DNA of 64,000 bases from Ramlibacter rhizophilus (lineage in GTDB: Bacteria; Pseudomonadota; Gammaproteobacteria; Burkholderiales; Burkholderiaceae_C). The notes under the pieces are model-generated. The model made no database searches. It had not been told where the DNA came from and was given only the letters and a program-made list of their open reading frames with translations. The position numbers and the translations under genes are program-made. This document shows positions 1 to 8,860 of the stretch, one piece after another (the first letter of the stretch is position 1; every line of letters begins with the position of its first letter). The stretch covers positions 496,001-560,000 of the forward strand of contig NZ_SMLL01000003.1 of assembly GCF_004681965.1 (NCBI RefSeq), in the 5' to 3' direction.

Positions 1-1
1 C

Positions 2-2956
2 GACCTGGACGGCAACCCGCGCTGGCAATCGCTCGCCGGCCGGCTGTCGCAGCAGCGTCCCCGCCGCCGGCCCGAGTCGCCGGCCCAGGCCTGCCGCGCG
101 CGCATCCCGCGGGCCACCTACCGGCTGCAGTTGCACAAGGACTTCGGCTTCGACGCCGCCGTGGCCGTCCTGCCGTACCTGGAGCGCCTGGGCGTGAGCC
201 ATGTGTACTGCTCGCCCGTGCAGCGCGCGCGGCCCGGCAGCATGCACGGCTACGACGTGGTGGCCCCCGGCGAGATCAACCCCGAGCTGGGCGGCGCGGC
301 CGGCCTGGAGCGCCTGACCAGCGCGCTGCGTGAGCGCGGCATGGGGCTGCTGCTGGACATGGTTCCCAACCACATGGGCGTCTGGGGCGACGACAACGAC
401 TGGTGGATGGACGTGCTGGAGAACGGCCCGGCCTCGCGCTTCGCCCAGCACTTCGACATCGACTGGCGGCCGCTGAACCCGGAGCTCACGGGCAAGCTGC
501 TGGTGCCGCTCCTGGGCGACCATTACGGCGACGTGCTCCAGCGCGGGGACCTGGTGCTGCGCTTCGACGAGGCGCGCGGTGCCTTGTCGCTGCACTACTA
601 CGAGCACCGCCTGCCGCTCGCGCCGGACAGCTATCCGCTGGTGCTCGCGCGTGCGGAGGCGCGCCTGGCCGACCCGGACCTGGCCGCGCGCCTGGGCAGC
701 ATCTCCACCGCCTTCGGCCACCTTCCGGCGCGCAGCCTCGACGCCACGCCCGAAGCCATTGCCGAGCGTGACCGCGACAAGGAACTCCTCAAGGCCCGCC
801 TGGCCCGCCTGGTGCAGCGCGAACCCGAGGTGAGGCAGGCGGTGCTGCAGGTGCTCGAAGACCTCAACGGCGACGCCTCGCGCGACGACCTGCATGCGCT
901 GGTGGACGCCCAGGCCTGGCGCCCGGCCTACTGGCGCGTGGCGGCCGACGAGATCAACTACCGCCGTTTCTTCGACATCGGCGACCTGGCGGCCCTGCGC
1001 ATGGAGCGCGAGGAGGTCTTCGAGGCCACGCAGGACTTCGCGCTGGACCTCGCGGCCGAGGGCCGCGTCGATGGTCTGCGCATCGACCATCCCGACGGCC
1101 TCTACGACCCCGCGCGCTACTTCCGCATGCTGCAGGAGGGCTATGCCCGGCGTGCCGGGCTGCCGCTGGCCGAGGAGGACGAGTCCAGCCGACCCTGCAG
1201 GCCGCTCTACGTGGTGGCCGAGAAGATCGCCGCCGGCCACGAGGAAGTGCCCGAGGGCTGGCATGTGCACGGCACCACGGGCTACCGCTTCGCCAACGTG
1301 GTCAACGGCGTCATGGTGGACACCGAGGCCGCCGGCCGCTTCCTTCAGATCTGGCAGCGCTACACCGACGTGCGCCAGCCCTTCGAGGAGGTGATGCGGC
1401 GCGGCAAGATCGACATCATGCGCACCGCGCTGGCCTCGGAGCTCACGGTGCTGGCCACCGAGCTGCTGCGCATTGCCCGCGCGCACCGACGCACGCGCGA
1501 CTACACCTTCAACTCGCTGCGCCGCGCGCTCACCGAGGTGGTGGCCTGCCTGCCGGTCTATCGGACCTATCTCATCGAGGGGCCGTCGCTGCAGGACCGC
1601 CGCTACCTGGACTGGGCGGTGGAGGAGGCCATGGGCCACAGCGAGGAGGCCGACCTCTCCATCTTCCAGTTCATCCAGCAGGCCCTGCTGGGCCAGAGCT
1701 TCCCCGATGCCTCGGCCGAACTGGTGGCGCGCGTGCGGCGCTTCGCGGTGCGGCTGCAGCAGTTCAGCTCGCCGGTGGCGGCCAAGGGCGTGGAGGACAC
1801 TGCCTTCTATCGCTGGTTCCCGCTCGCGTCCCTGAACGAGGTGGGCGGGGAGCCGGCGCAGTTCGGCTTCACCGTGGCCCAGTTCCACGAGGCCAGCGCC
1901 GACCGCTGCGCGCGCTGGCCGCACACCATGCTGGCCACCTCCACGCACGACCACAAGCGCTCCGAGGACGTGCGCAACCGCATCGACGTGCTCTCGGAGA
2001 TGCCCGCCGCCTGGCGCCTGGCGCTGCGCCGCTGGCGCGTGGCCAACCGGCCGGTGCGCGAGCGCCTGGTCGCCGCCGGCGCGCCGGAGGACGCGCCCAG
2101 CGCCGCCGACGAGTACCTGCTGTACCAGACCCTGCTGGGCACCTGGCCGCTGGAAGGCCCGGGCGAGGACTACCGCGAGCGCATCGTCGGCTACATGCGC
2201 AAGGCCGTGCGCGAGGCCAAGCTGCGCACGCGCTGGACCCAGCCGAACGAGCGCTACGAGAACGCGCTGGACGGCTTCATCGAGGCCATCCTCTCGCCGG
2301 AGCAGCACAGCCCCTTCCTGCCAGAACTGCAGGCCCTGGCACGGCAGCTCGCCTGGTTCGGCGCGCTCAACAGCCTGGGCACCACGCTGCTGAAGTTCGC
2401 CTCCCCCGGCGTGCCGGACACCTACCAGGGCCACGAGGTCCTGAGCCTCACCCTGGTCGATCCGGACAACCGCCGCCCGGTGGACTATGGGCGCCTTGAG
2501 GCCCTGCTGGACGAGCTGCAGGGCCTGGGGGACCGCGTGTCCGAGGTGGCGGCCACGCCCACCGACGGCCGGGCCAAGCTCTGGATCACCTGGCAGCTGC
2601 TCTCGCTGCGCCGCGAGGCGCCGCTGCTCTTCGAGCAGGGCGACTACCAGCCCCTGGCCACGGGTGGCGCGCACGCGGGCCGGCTGGTGGCCTTCGCGCG
2701 GCGGCAGGGGGATCGGCAGCTGCTGGCCATCAGCGGGCGCCTCTGGTCCCAGCTGCCCACCGGCGTGGGCACGCCCCCGCTGGGCGAGGCGGCCTGGGGC
2801 GACAGCTGGGTGGAGTGCGGCCTGCCGGAGGGCACGCGGCTTCGGAACGTGCTGGATGGGGGTGAGGTCGTGGTGAGTGGCGGGCGCATTGCCGTGGCCC
2901 AGGCCTTTGCGCGTTTTCCGGGCGCGGCCTTGGTGCCTGTCGCGAGCGATGGCTAA
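2..2956 (+). CDS. treY: Malto-oligosyltrehalose synthase, 5'-partial, probably the TreY half of a MalQ-TreY fusion
   Basis: Converts the reducing end of malto-oligosaccharides to a trehalose unit (TreY/TreZ pathway, cytoplasm). The GH13 motifs are visible: DMVPNHM near nt 356, RIDHPDG with the nucleophile Asp at nt 1079, VAEKI with the general acid Glu at nt 1214, and STHDHKRSED near nt 1940; most TreY proteins have THDTK where this has THDHK. The TreY fold begins about nt 104 (IPRATYRLQ), but the frame is open to the window's left edge. The upstream residues, ending in a DGNPRWQSLAGRLSQQRPR stretch, resemble the C-terminus of 4-alpha-glucanotransferase (MalQ). A bifunctional MalQ-TreY protein, known in Burkholderiales, is therefore likely; this is inference because only about 40 upstream residues are visible. 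The stop is at 2954-2956. Confidence 0.9.
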   Translation, partial: DLDGNPRWQSLAGRLSQQRPRRRPESPAQACRARIPRATYRLQLHKDFGFDAAVAVLPYLERLGVSHVYCSPVQRARPGSMHGYDVVAPGEINPELGGAAGLERLTSALRERGMGLLLDMVPNHMGVWGDDNDWWMDVLENGPASRFAQHFDIDWRPLNPELTGKLLVPLLGDHYGDVLQRGDLVLRFDEARGALSLHYYEHRLPLAPDSYPLVLARAEARLADPDLAARLGSISTAFGHLPARSLDATPEAIAERDRDKELLKARLARLVQREPEVRQAVLQVLEDLNGDASRDDLHALVDAQAWRPAYWRVAADEINYRRFFDIGDLAALRMEREEVFEATQDFALDLAAEGRVDGLRIDHPDGLYDPARYFRMLQEGYARRAGLPLAEEDESSRPCRPLYVVAEKIAAGHEEVPEGWHVHGTTGYRFANVVNGVMVDTEAAGRFLQIWQRYTDVRQPFEEVMRRGKIDIMRTALASELTVLATELLRIARAHRRTRDYTFNSLRRALTEVVACLPVYRTYLIEGPSLQDRRYLDWAVEEAMGHSEEADLSIFQFIQQALLGQSFPDASAELVARVRRFAVRLQQFSSPVAAKGVEDTAFYRWFPLASLNEVGGEPAQFGFTVAQFHEASADRCARWPHTMLATSTHDHKRSEDVRNRIDVLSEMPAAWRLALRRWRVANRPVRERLVAAGAPEDAPSAADEYLLYQTLLGTWPLEGPGEDYRERIVGYMRKAVREAKLRTRWTQPNERYENALDGFIEAILSPEQHSPFLPELQALARQLAWFGALNSLGTTLLKFASPGVPDTYQGHEVLSLTLVDPDNRRPVDYGRLEALLDELQGLGDRVSEVAATPTDGRAKLWITWQLLSLRREAPLLFEQGDYQPLATGGAHAGRLVAFARRQGDRQLLAISGRLWSQLPTGVGTPPLGEAAWGDSWVECGLPEGTRLRNVLDGGEVVVSGGRIAVAQAFARFPGAALVPVASDG

Positions 2957-2959
2957 GAT
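2930..2959 (+). promoter_or_regulatory. Possible sigma-70 promoter for the antitoxin-nudB-ligase operon
   Basis: TTGGTG (2930-2935) and TAAGAT (2954-2959) are separated by 18 bp and lie 21 bp before the ATG at 2981, overlapping the end of treY. The match is moderate and not tested. Confidence 0.3.
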
Positions 2960-2980
2960 CGCCGGACCCCAGGAGGTCCC

Positions 2981-3163
2981 ATGCAAGTCACTGCCGACGA
3001 GGCCGAGAAGCACTTCGAGTACTACTGCGATCAGGCAAAGGCCGATCCCGTCATCGTCGAGATAGACGGGCGCCCCGACACCGTGATGATGGACTTCGAG
3101 GCTTTCCAGGCGCTGAGGCAGCAGGCGGGGCCGATCTGCCCGGCCGACCCTCCGGCCGGCTGA
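2981..3163 (+). CDS. Small Phd/YefM-like antitoxin protein without an adjacent toxin
   Basis: A 60-residue protein. Its pattern is that of Phd/YefM antitoxins: an N-terminal TADEAEKHFEYY helix (usual form TATEARKNF), then DPVIVEIDGRPDTVMMDFEAF, which matches the family's beta-hairpin and following helix (usual form PVVIERHGRPVAVLMS-EEY). The C-terminal toxin-binding tail is very short (about 12 residues after QAL). A good ribosome site, AGGAGG at 2971-2976, fixes the ATG. The next gene, nudB, starts 12 nt downstream and is not a toxin, so this is a solitary antitoxin-like DNA-binding protein, possibly co-opted as a regulator of the operon it opens. Family assignment is by eye. Confidence 0.62.
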   Translation: MQVTADEAEKHFEYYCDQAKADPVIVEIDGRPDTVMMDFEAFQALRQQAGPICPADPPAG

Positions 3164-3175
3164 GACCAGCCTCCG

Positions 3176-3646
3176 GTGACTGACCTGCGCCCCTTCAAGA
3201 TCCCCGAGTCCGTCCTGGTCGTGATCCACACGCCCGCGCTCGAGGTGCTGCTGATCGAGCGCGCCGATGCGCCGGGCTTCTGGCAGTCGGTCACCGGCAG
3301 CAAGGACACGCCCGCCGAGGACCTGCGCCAGACCGCCGCGCGCGAGGTGTGGGAGGAGACCGGCATCGAATGCGGCCCCGGAACGCCGCTGCAGGCGCAG
3401 TTGAGCGACTGGGGCCTGGTCAACGTGTACGACATCTACCCGCAGTGGCTGCACCGCTACGCGCCGGGCACCGTGCGCAACACCGAGCACCTGTTCGGCC
3501 TGTGCGTGCCGCCGGGCACGACCGTGACGCTGGACGCGCGCGAGCACCGGGCCTTCCGCTGGCTGCCCTGGCGCGAGGCGGCCGACGCCTGCTTCTCCCC
3601 GTCCAACGCCGAAGCGATCCTCTTGCTGCCAGAATTCCGTCGATGA
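3176..3646 (+). CDS. nudB: Dihydroneopterin triphosphate diphosphatase (NUDIX)
   Basis: A 156-residue NUDIX hydrolase that removes pyrophosphate from dihydroneopterin triphosphate in folate synthesis. The Nudix signature is clear: GSKDTPAEDLRQTAAREVWEETGI region at residues about 42-64, with the REVWEE metal-binding core. It carries one extra residue between G and E relative to the canonical box. WQSVTGS just before the box is typical of NudB. Start is GTG at 3176, 12 nt after the antitoxin-like gene; the TGA stop overlaps the next ATG (ATGA). folE, which makes the substrate, lies 11 kb downstream at 14783. A role on other nucleotides cannot be excluded. Confidence 0.87.
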   Translation: MTDLRPFKIPESVLVVIHTPALEVLLIERADAPGFWQSVTGSKDTPAEDLRQTAAREVWEETGIECGPGTPLQAQLSDWGLVNVYDIYPQWLHRYAPGTVRNTEHLFGLCVPPGTTVTLDAREHRAFRWLPWREAADACFSPSNAEAILLLPEFRR

Positions 3647-4374
3647 CCGAAGTGCTCCGGGTGGCGACCTACAACATCCACAAGGGCGTGCAGGGGATCG
3701 GACCGGCGCGGCGGCTGGAAATCCACAACCTCGGCCACGCAATCGAACAGCTCGACGCGGACTTGGTGTGCCTGCAGGAGGTGCGCAAGCTCCACCGCCG
3801 CGAGTCCATCTACTTCAAGCGCTGGCCCGAGCTGCCGCAGGCCGAGTTCCTCTGCCCCGAAGGCTACGAAGCCGTCTACCAGACCAATGCCTTCACCCGC
3901 CACGGCGAGCACGGCAATGCGCTGCTCACGCGCTGGCCCGTGCTCTCGCATGGGCACGAGGACATGTCCGACCACCGCTTCGAGCAGCGCGGCTTGCTGC
4001 ACGTGGGCCTGCACGTGCACGAGCGGCCCGTGCACGTGGTCGTGGTGCATCTGGGCCTCATTGCCGGCAGCCGGGTGCGGCAGGTACAGCGCCTGGCCGA
4101 CTTCGTCGAGCGCGAGGTGCCCGCCCACGAGCCGCTGGTGGTCGCGGGCGACTTCAATGACTGGGGCGGCAAGCTGCGCGCGCCCATGAAGGCCCTGGGC
4201 CTGCACGACTGCGACTGGCTGCGCGGCCTGACCTACCCCGCGCGGCTGCCGCTCGCGCAGCTCGACTACGTGTACGCGCGCGGCCTGCAGCCGCGCAGCC
4301 TCATGATCCCGCGCGGGCGCATCTGGTGGCGCATGTCGGACCACCTGCCGCTGATCGCGGAGTTCGCGTTCTAG
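3643..4374 (+). CDS. Endonuclease/exonuclease/phosphatase (EEP) family protein, YbhP-like
   Basis: A 243-residue metal-dependent hydrolase of the EEP superfamily. Visible motifs are RVATYNIHKG at the N-terminus (catalytic Asn), LVCLQEV (metal-binding Glu), VAGDFNDWG (Asp/Asn pair), LDYVYARG, and the terminal SDHLPL (catalytic His). The start overlaps the nudB stop by 4 nt. It lies 10 nt upstream of clsB; in E. coli the equivalent pair ybhP-ybhO(clsB) is also adjacent. The context points to envelope phospholipid or phosphodiester metabolism, but the substrate is unknown. The longer open frame upstream of 3643 only runs antiparallel through nudB and is not used. Confidence 0.88.
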   Translation: MTEVLRVATYNIHKGVQGIGPARRLEIHNLGHAIEQLDADLVCLQEVRKLHRRESIYFKRWPELPQAEFLCPEGYEAVYQTNAFTRHGEHGNALLTRWPVLSHGHEDMSDHRFEQRGLLHVGLHVHERPVHVVVVHLGLIAGSRVRQVQRLADFVEREVPAHEPLVVAGDFNDWGGKLRAPMKALGLHDCDWLRGLTYPARLPLAQLDYVYARGLQPRSLMIPRGRIWWRMSDHLPLIAEFAF

Positions 4375-4384
4375 CCGCGCCACG

Positions 4385-5596
4385 ATGTCGCTGCGCCTGC
4401 CACCCCTGCGCCCGGGCCACCGCATCGCGCTGCTCGAAGGCAGCGCCGAGCTGTTCCCGGCCCTGGTGGCGGCCGTGGACGCGGCCACGCACGAGGTCTG
4501 GCTGGAGACCTACATCTTCGACTTCACCAGCGCCAGCGCCGAAGTCGCCTGGGCGCTGGAGCGCGCGGCGCGGCGTGGCGTGGCCGTGCGCGTGGTGGTC
4601 GACGGCTTCGGCACGCCCGAGCTGCCCGCGCACTGGCGCGAGCGCTTCGACGCCGCCGGCGTGCGCTGGCTCGTCTATGCCCCCCTGGGCAGCCTGGGCG
4701 TGGCCTGGCCGGGCAGCTGGCGGCGGCTGCACCGCAAGCTGTGCGTGGTCGATGCGCGCCTGGCCTTCTGCGGCGGCATCAACCTGCTGGACGACTGGCA
4801 CGACCCCAACCACGGCGCGCTGGAATCGCCGCGCCTGGACTTCGCCGTTCAGGTGAGCGGGCCCGTGGTGGCGGACGTGCGGCACGCCATGCACCAGCTC
4901 TGGCAACGCCTGCGCGCCGTGCGCCAGCTCGATCCGCACCTGCTGTCGGAGGTGCTGGCCTCGCCGCCGCCCCTGGCCGCGCAGCCCCGGTGGCGGGACG
5001 ACGCCGGCGCGCCCGCGCAGGCCAAGGTCGCCCTGCTGCTGCGCGACAACCTGCGCCACCGCCGCCACATCGAGAAAAGCTACCTGCGCGCCATCGGCCG
5101 CGCGCAGCGCGAGATCATCATCGCGAACGCCTACTTCGTCCCCGGCGGGCGCCTGCGCCGCGCGCTCATTCGCGCGGCGCGGCGCGGCGTGCGGGTGATG
5201 CTGCTGCTGCAGGGCCGCTACGAGTACTTCATGCAGTACTACGCCTCCAGGCCGGTGTACGACGCGCTGCTGCGCGCGGGCGTGGAGATCCACGAGTACT
5301 CGCGCAGCTTCCTGCATGCCAAGGTGGCGGTCTTCGACCGCCGCGTGGCCACCGTGGGCTCGTCCAACCTGGACCCGCTGAGCCTGCTGCTCGCGCGCGA
5401 GGCCAACATGATGGTGGAGGACGGCGCCTTCGCCGAGTGCCTGCGCCTGCGCCTGCTGCACGCCATCGAGCACCAGGGCGTGGCCATGGACCCGGCGCAG
5501 TACGCGCGCCGCCCCTGGCGCGAACGCGGGCTGGAGTACCTGGCCCTGGGCGTGATGCGCCTGGCCCTCGTCGTGCAGGGAAAGAAGTACCTGTGA
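4385..5596 (+). CDS. clsB: Cardiolipin synthase B (phospholipase D superfamily)
   Basis: A 403-residue phosphatidyltransferase that makes cardiolipin at the inner membrane. Two HKD motifs are present: HRKLCVVD (H116, K118, D123) followed by GGINLLDDW, and HAKVAVFD (H311, K313, D318) followed by GSSNLDPLS. There is no N-terminal pair of membrane helices, which separates ClsB from ClsA. The length matches ClsB/YbhO (about 410). The start ATG is 10 nt after the EEP gene. The TGA stop overlaps the GTG start of the next gene (GTGA), so translation is probably coupled. Confidence 0.92.
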   Translation: MSLRLPPLRPGHRIALLEGSAELFPALVAAVDAATHEVWLETYIFDFTSASAEVAWALERAARRGVAVRVVVDGFGTPELPAHWRERFDAAGVRWLVYAPLGSLGVAWPGSWRRLHRKLCVVDARLAFCGGINLLDDWHDPNHGALESPRLDFAVQVSGPVVADVRHAMHQLWQRLRAVRQLDPHLLSEVLASPPPLAAQPRWRDDAGAPAQAKVALLLRDNLRHRRHIEKSYLRAIGRAQREIIIANAYFVPGGRLRRALIRAARRGVRVMLLLQGRYEYFMQYYASRPVYDALLRAGVEIHEYSRSFLHAKVAVFDRRVATVGSSNLDPLSLLLAREANMMVEDGAFAECLRLRLLHAIEHQGVAMDPAQYARRPWRERGLEYLALGVMRLALVVQGKKYL

Positions 5597-6615
5597 ACGG
5601 CGACCTGGTCGTGCAGCGCCCCGAGGGCCTTTACTGCCCGCCCGGCGACTTCTACATCGACCCCTGGCGCCCGGTGGGGCGCGCTGTCATCACGCACGCC
5701 CATGCCGACCATGCGCGCGTGGGCCATGGCCACTACCTGGCCGCCACGCCCTCCGAAGGCGTGCTGCGCGCCCGCCTGGGCCGCGAACTGAACCTGATGA
5801 CGCTGCCCTATGGCGAGCGCATCACGCACCACGGCGTCACCGTCTCGCTGCATCCCGCGGGCCACGTGCTCGGCTCCGCGCAGGTGCGGCTGGAATGCGG
5901 CGGGCAGGTGTGGGTGGCCAGCGGCGACTACAAGGTGGCGCCGGACCCCACCTGCGCGGCCTTCGAGCCGGTGCGTTGCGAGGTCTTCATCACCGAATCT
6001 ACCTTCGGCCTGCCGATCTACCGGTGGCTTCCCGACGAGGAACTCTTCGCGGACATGAACGCCTGGTGGGCGGCCAATGCCGCGGCGGGGCGCGCGAGCG
6101 TGCTGGCCTGCTACAGCTTCGGCAAGGCGCAGCGCATCCTGGCCGGGGTCGATCCCGCCATCGGCCCCATCGTCGTGCACGGCGCGGTGGAGCCCCTGAA
6201 CCGCGCCTACCGCGAGGCCGGCGTCGCCCTGCCGCCGACCGCGCTGGTCACCGACATCCCCGACAAGGCCAGCCTGCGCCGCGCCTTGGTGCTGTGCCCG
6301 CCCTCGGCCACGGCCAGCACCTGGCTGCGCCGCTTCGGCGACAGCAGCGTCGCCTTCGCGAGCGGCTGGATGCAGCTGCGCGGCGCGCGTCGGCGCGGCG
6401 GCTACGACCGCGGCTTCGTGCTCTCCGACCACGCCGACTGGCCCGGCCTGCACCGCGCCATCGCGGCCACCGGCGCCTCGCGCGTGATCGTCACCCACGG
6501 CAGCGTGCCGGTGATGGTGCGCCACCTCACGGAGCAGGGCCTGCGCGCCGAGGCCTTCGCCACCGAGTACGGCGACGACCGGATCGAGGCCGACCTGGAG
6601 CCACCCGCCGCATGA
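5593..6615 (+). CDS. Ligase-associated metallo-beta-lactamase-fold DNA exonuclease
   Basis: A 340-residue MBL/beta-CASP-like nuclease of the Exo component of the Lhr-Core/MPE/Exo/ligase DNA repair cluster described in Pseudomonas. The zinc motif HAHADH is at residues 35-40. Further conserved pieces are HPAGHVLGSAQ, ASGDYK, TESTFGLP, and the late SDHADW and THG motifs. The N-terminal VQRPEGLYCPPGDFYIDPW stretch is typical of this family. The GTG start overlaps the clsB stop and the stop overlaps the next ATG. The ATP-dependent ligase partner follows after one inserted membrane gene. Confidence 0.9.
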   Translation: MNGDLVVQRPEGLYCPPGDFYIDPWRPVGRAVITHAHADHARVGHGHYLAATPSEGVLRARLGRELNLMTLPYGERITHHGVTVSLHPAGHVLGSAQVRLECGGQVWVASGDYKVAPDPTCAAFEPVRCEVFITESTFGLPIYRWLPDEELFADMNAWWAANAAAGRASVLACYSFGKAQRILAGVDPAIGPIVVHGAVEPLNRAYREAGVALPPTALVTDIPDKASLRRALVLCPPSATASTWLRRFGDSSVAFASGWMQLRGARRRGGYDRGFVLSDHADWPGLHRAIAATGASRVIVTHGSVPVMVRHLTEQGLRAEAFATEYGDDRIEADLEPPAA

Positions 6616-7091
6616 CCTACCTCGCGCTCAAGTACCTGCACCTGATCGGCTCGGCCATCCTGTTCGGCACCGGCATGGGCATCGCCTTCTTTGCCTGGTT
6701 CGGCTATCGCAAGGCCTTGCGCGAGGACCAGCTCGCGCTGCTGCAAGGGGTGCTGTCGCTCACGGTCACGGCCGACACCGTCTTCACGGCAACGGCGGCG
6801 GTGCTGCAGCCCATCACGGGCCTTCTGCTGTGGCACATGGCGGGCGGCAGCTGGACCAGCCCGTGGCTCGCGTGGGTATTCGGCGTGTACGTCTTCGTGG
6901 GCGCGTGCTGGCTGCCAGTGGTGGTGCTGCAGGTCCGCCTGCGCAACGCGGCGCGCGCGGCGCCCTCCGTCGCCGCGCTGGGCCCGCAGTTTCATCGCTG
7001 GTTCCGCGTCTGGTTCCTCCTGGGCTGGCCGGCTTTCGCGGGCGTGCTCGTGCTCTTTGCCCTGATGCTGGGCCGCGGCTGGCTGGCATGA
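6612..7091 (+). CDS. DUF2269-family integral membrane protein
   Basis: A 159-residue protein with four hydrophobic segments (about residues 5-30, 45-75, 83-105 and 130-157). The start TYLALKYLHLIGSAILFGTG and the central TGLLLWHMAGGSW are typical of DUF2269 membrane proteins. It sits between the exonuclease and the DNA ligase with 4-nt ATGA overlaps on both sides, so it is translated as part of the same unit. DUF2269 has no known function. Its place inside a DNA-repair pair is odd; it may only share the transcript. Confidence 0.8.
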   Translation: MTYLALKYLHLIGSAILFGTGMGIAFFAWFGYRKALREDQLALLQGVLSLTVTADTVFTATAAVLQPITGLLLWHMAGGSWTSPWLAWVFGVYVFVGACWLPVVVLQVRLRNAARAAPSVAALGPQFHRWFRVWFLLGWPAFAGVLVLFALMLGRGWLA

Positions 7092-8839
7092 GGCAGTTCG
7101 CGGCCCTGTACGCGCAGCTGGATGCGACCACCTCCACCGCCGCCAAGGTGGAAGCCATGCAGCGCTACTTCGCGCTGGCCGAGCCGCGCGATGCCGCCTG
7201 GGCGGTGTACTTCCTTGCCGGCGGCAAGCCGCGGCAGGTGGCGCCCATGGCCACGCTGGCGCAGCTGGCCTGCGAGGAAGCGGGCATCGCGCCCTGGCTC
7301 TTCGACGAGTGCTACCAGGCCGTGGGCGACATCGCCGAGACCATCGCCCACGTGCTCCCGCGCGGCGAGCTGGTCTCCACCCTGGGCCTGGCCGACTGGG
7401 TGGAGCAGCGCCTGCTGCCCCTGCGCGGGCTGCCGCCGCCGGAGATCGCCGAGCGGGTGCGCGGCTACTGGAGCGAGCTGGACTGGCAGGGGCGCTTCCT
7501 GCTGCTCAAGCTGGTGGGCGGGGGCTTTCGCGTCGGCGTGAGCAAGCTGCTGGTGCAGCGCGCGCTGGCCGCGCATGGCGGCATCGACGCCAAGCTCGTG
7601 GCGCAGCGCATGATGGGCTACACGGACGGCCGCAGCATGCCCTCGGCCGAGCGCCTGGCCGCCCTCATCGCCACGCCGGCGCCCGGCGCCGAGCGCAGCG
7701 CCGCGGACATCGGCCAGCCCTATCCCTTCTTCCTCGCGCACCCGCTGGACGGCGCCGCCGAGGACTTCGAGGCCCGCCTGGGCCCGGTGGCGCAGTGGCA
7801 GGTGGAATGGAAGTACGACGGCATCCGCGGCCAGGTGGTCAAGCGCGGCGGCGCGGTGTGGATCTGGTCGCGCGGCGAGGAGCTGGTCACCGACCGCTTC
7901 CCGGAAATCGTCGCCCTCGCGCAGCCGCTGCCGGACGGCACCGTGCTGGACGGAGAAATCATGGCCTGGCGCGCGCCGCCGGCCGAAGGCGGCGAAGCGC
8001 GCGTGGACGTGGGCTGGGGCCTGGCCGGCCAGCCCGCGCCCTTCGCGCTGCTGCAGCAACGCATCGGCCGCAAGACGGTCACCCGCAAGGTCCTGGCCGA
8101 CGCACCCGTTACCTTCATGGCCTACGACCTGCTCGAAGAGGCCGGCCAGGACATCCGCACCCTGTCCCAGCACGAGCGCCGCGCGCGGCTGGAGGAACTG
8201 CTGCAGGGCCGGCCCATGCCGCTGTCGCCCATCGAGCGGGCGAACTCCTGGGAGGAGCTGGCCCGCCGCCGCGAGCAGGCCAGGGCACTCGGCCTGGAAG
8301 GCTTCATGCTCAAGCGCCTGGACGCCGCCTACGGCACCGGCCGCACCAAGGCCGATGGCCTGTGGTGGAAGTGGAAGATCGACCCCATGAGCGTGGACTG
8401 CGTGCTGGTCTATGCGCAGGCCGGCCACGGCCGGCGCGCGTCCGTGTACACCGACTACACCTTCGCCGTCTGGAGCCGCGCGCCGGCCAGCCGGGAGGAA
8501 GCCGAGGCCGTGGTGGAAGCCATCGCCCGCCGCGAGCCGCCAGCGCCGGGTGGCCTGCAGCTCGTCGCCGTCGCCAAGGCCTACTCGGGCCTGACCGACG
8601 AGGAGTTCCGCCGCATCGATGCGCTCATCCGCCGCAACACGGTGGAGAAGTTCGGCCCGGTCCGCAGCGTGCGGCCCACGCTCGTCTTCGAGCTGGGCTT
8701 CGAAGGTATCAACCGCAGCGGCCGCCACAAGAGCGGCATCGCCGTGCGCTTCCCGCGCATGCTGCGCATCCGGGCCGACAAGCCGCTGCACGAGGCGAAC
8801 ACCTTGCAGGACCTGGAGGCGCTGTTGATGTCGACGTGA
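7088..8839 (+). CDS. ATP-dependent DNA ligase (LIG of the Lhr-Core/Exo repair cluster)
   Basis: A 583-residue ligase that seals nicked DNA using ATP. An N-terminal helical domain (about residues 1-210) precedes the adenylation domain. The adenylated lysine is K242 in EWKYDGIRG (motif I). Motif III is LDGEIMAW, motif IV EGFMLKR, and motif V WWKWKIDP, with an OB-fold C-terminal domain ending near TLVFELGFEGINRSGRHKSG. The architecture matches bacterial 'ligase-associated' ATP ligases rather than the NAD-dependent LigA. The start overlaps the DUF2269 stop. It is the last gene of the operon that begins at 2981, and a palindromic repeat region follows. Confidence 0.92.
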   Translation: MRQFAALYAQLDATTSTAAKVEAMQRYFALAEPRDAAWAVYFLAGGKPRQVAPMATLAQLACEEAGIAPWLFDECYQAVGDIAETIAHVLPRGELVSTLGLADWVEQRLLPLRGLPPPEIAERVRGYWSELDWQGRFLLLKLVGGGFRVGVSKLLVQRALAAHGGIDAKLVAQRMMGYTDGRSMPSAERLAALIATPAPGAERSAADIGQPYPFFLAHPLDGAAEDFEARLGPVAQWQVEWKYDGIRGQVVKRGGAVWIWSRGEELVTDRFPEIVALAQPLPDGTVLDGEIMAWRAPPAEGGEARVDVGWGLAGQPAPFALLQQRIGRKTVTRKVLADAPVTFMAYDLLEEAGQDIRTLSQHERRARLEELLQGRPMPLSPIERANSWEELARRREQARALGLEGFMLKRLDAAYGTGRTKADGLWWKWKIDPMSVDCVLVYAQAGHGRRASVYTDYTFAVWSRAPASREEAEAVVEAIARREPPAPGGLQLVAVAKAYSGLTDEEFRRIDALIRRNTVEKFGPVRSVRPTLVFELGFEGINRSGRHKSGIAVRFPRMLRIRADKPLHEANTLQDLEALLMST

Positions 8840-8860
8840 GCGGGCGGTGGAGGGGTGAAA

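Noticed and set aside
3176-3646. nudB as a toxin partner of the Phd-like protein
   Set aside because: The product has an intact Nudix box and NudB-specific motifs and no resemblance to Doc, YoeB or RelE toxins.
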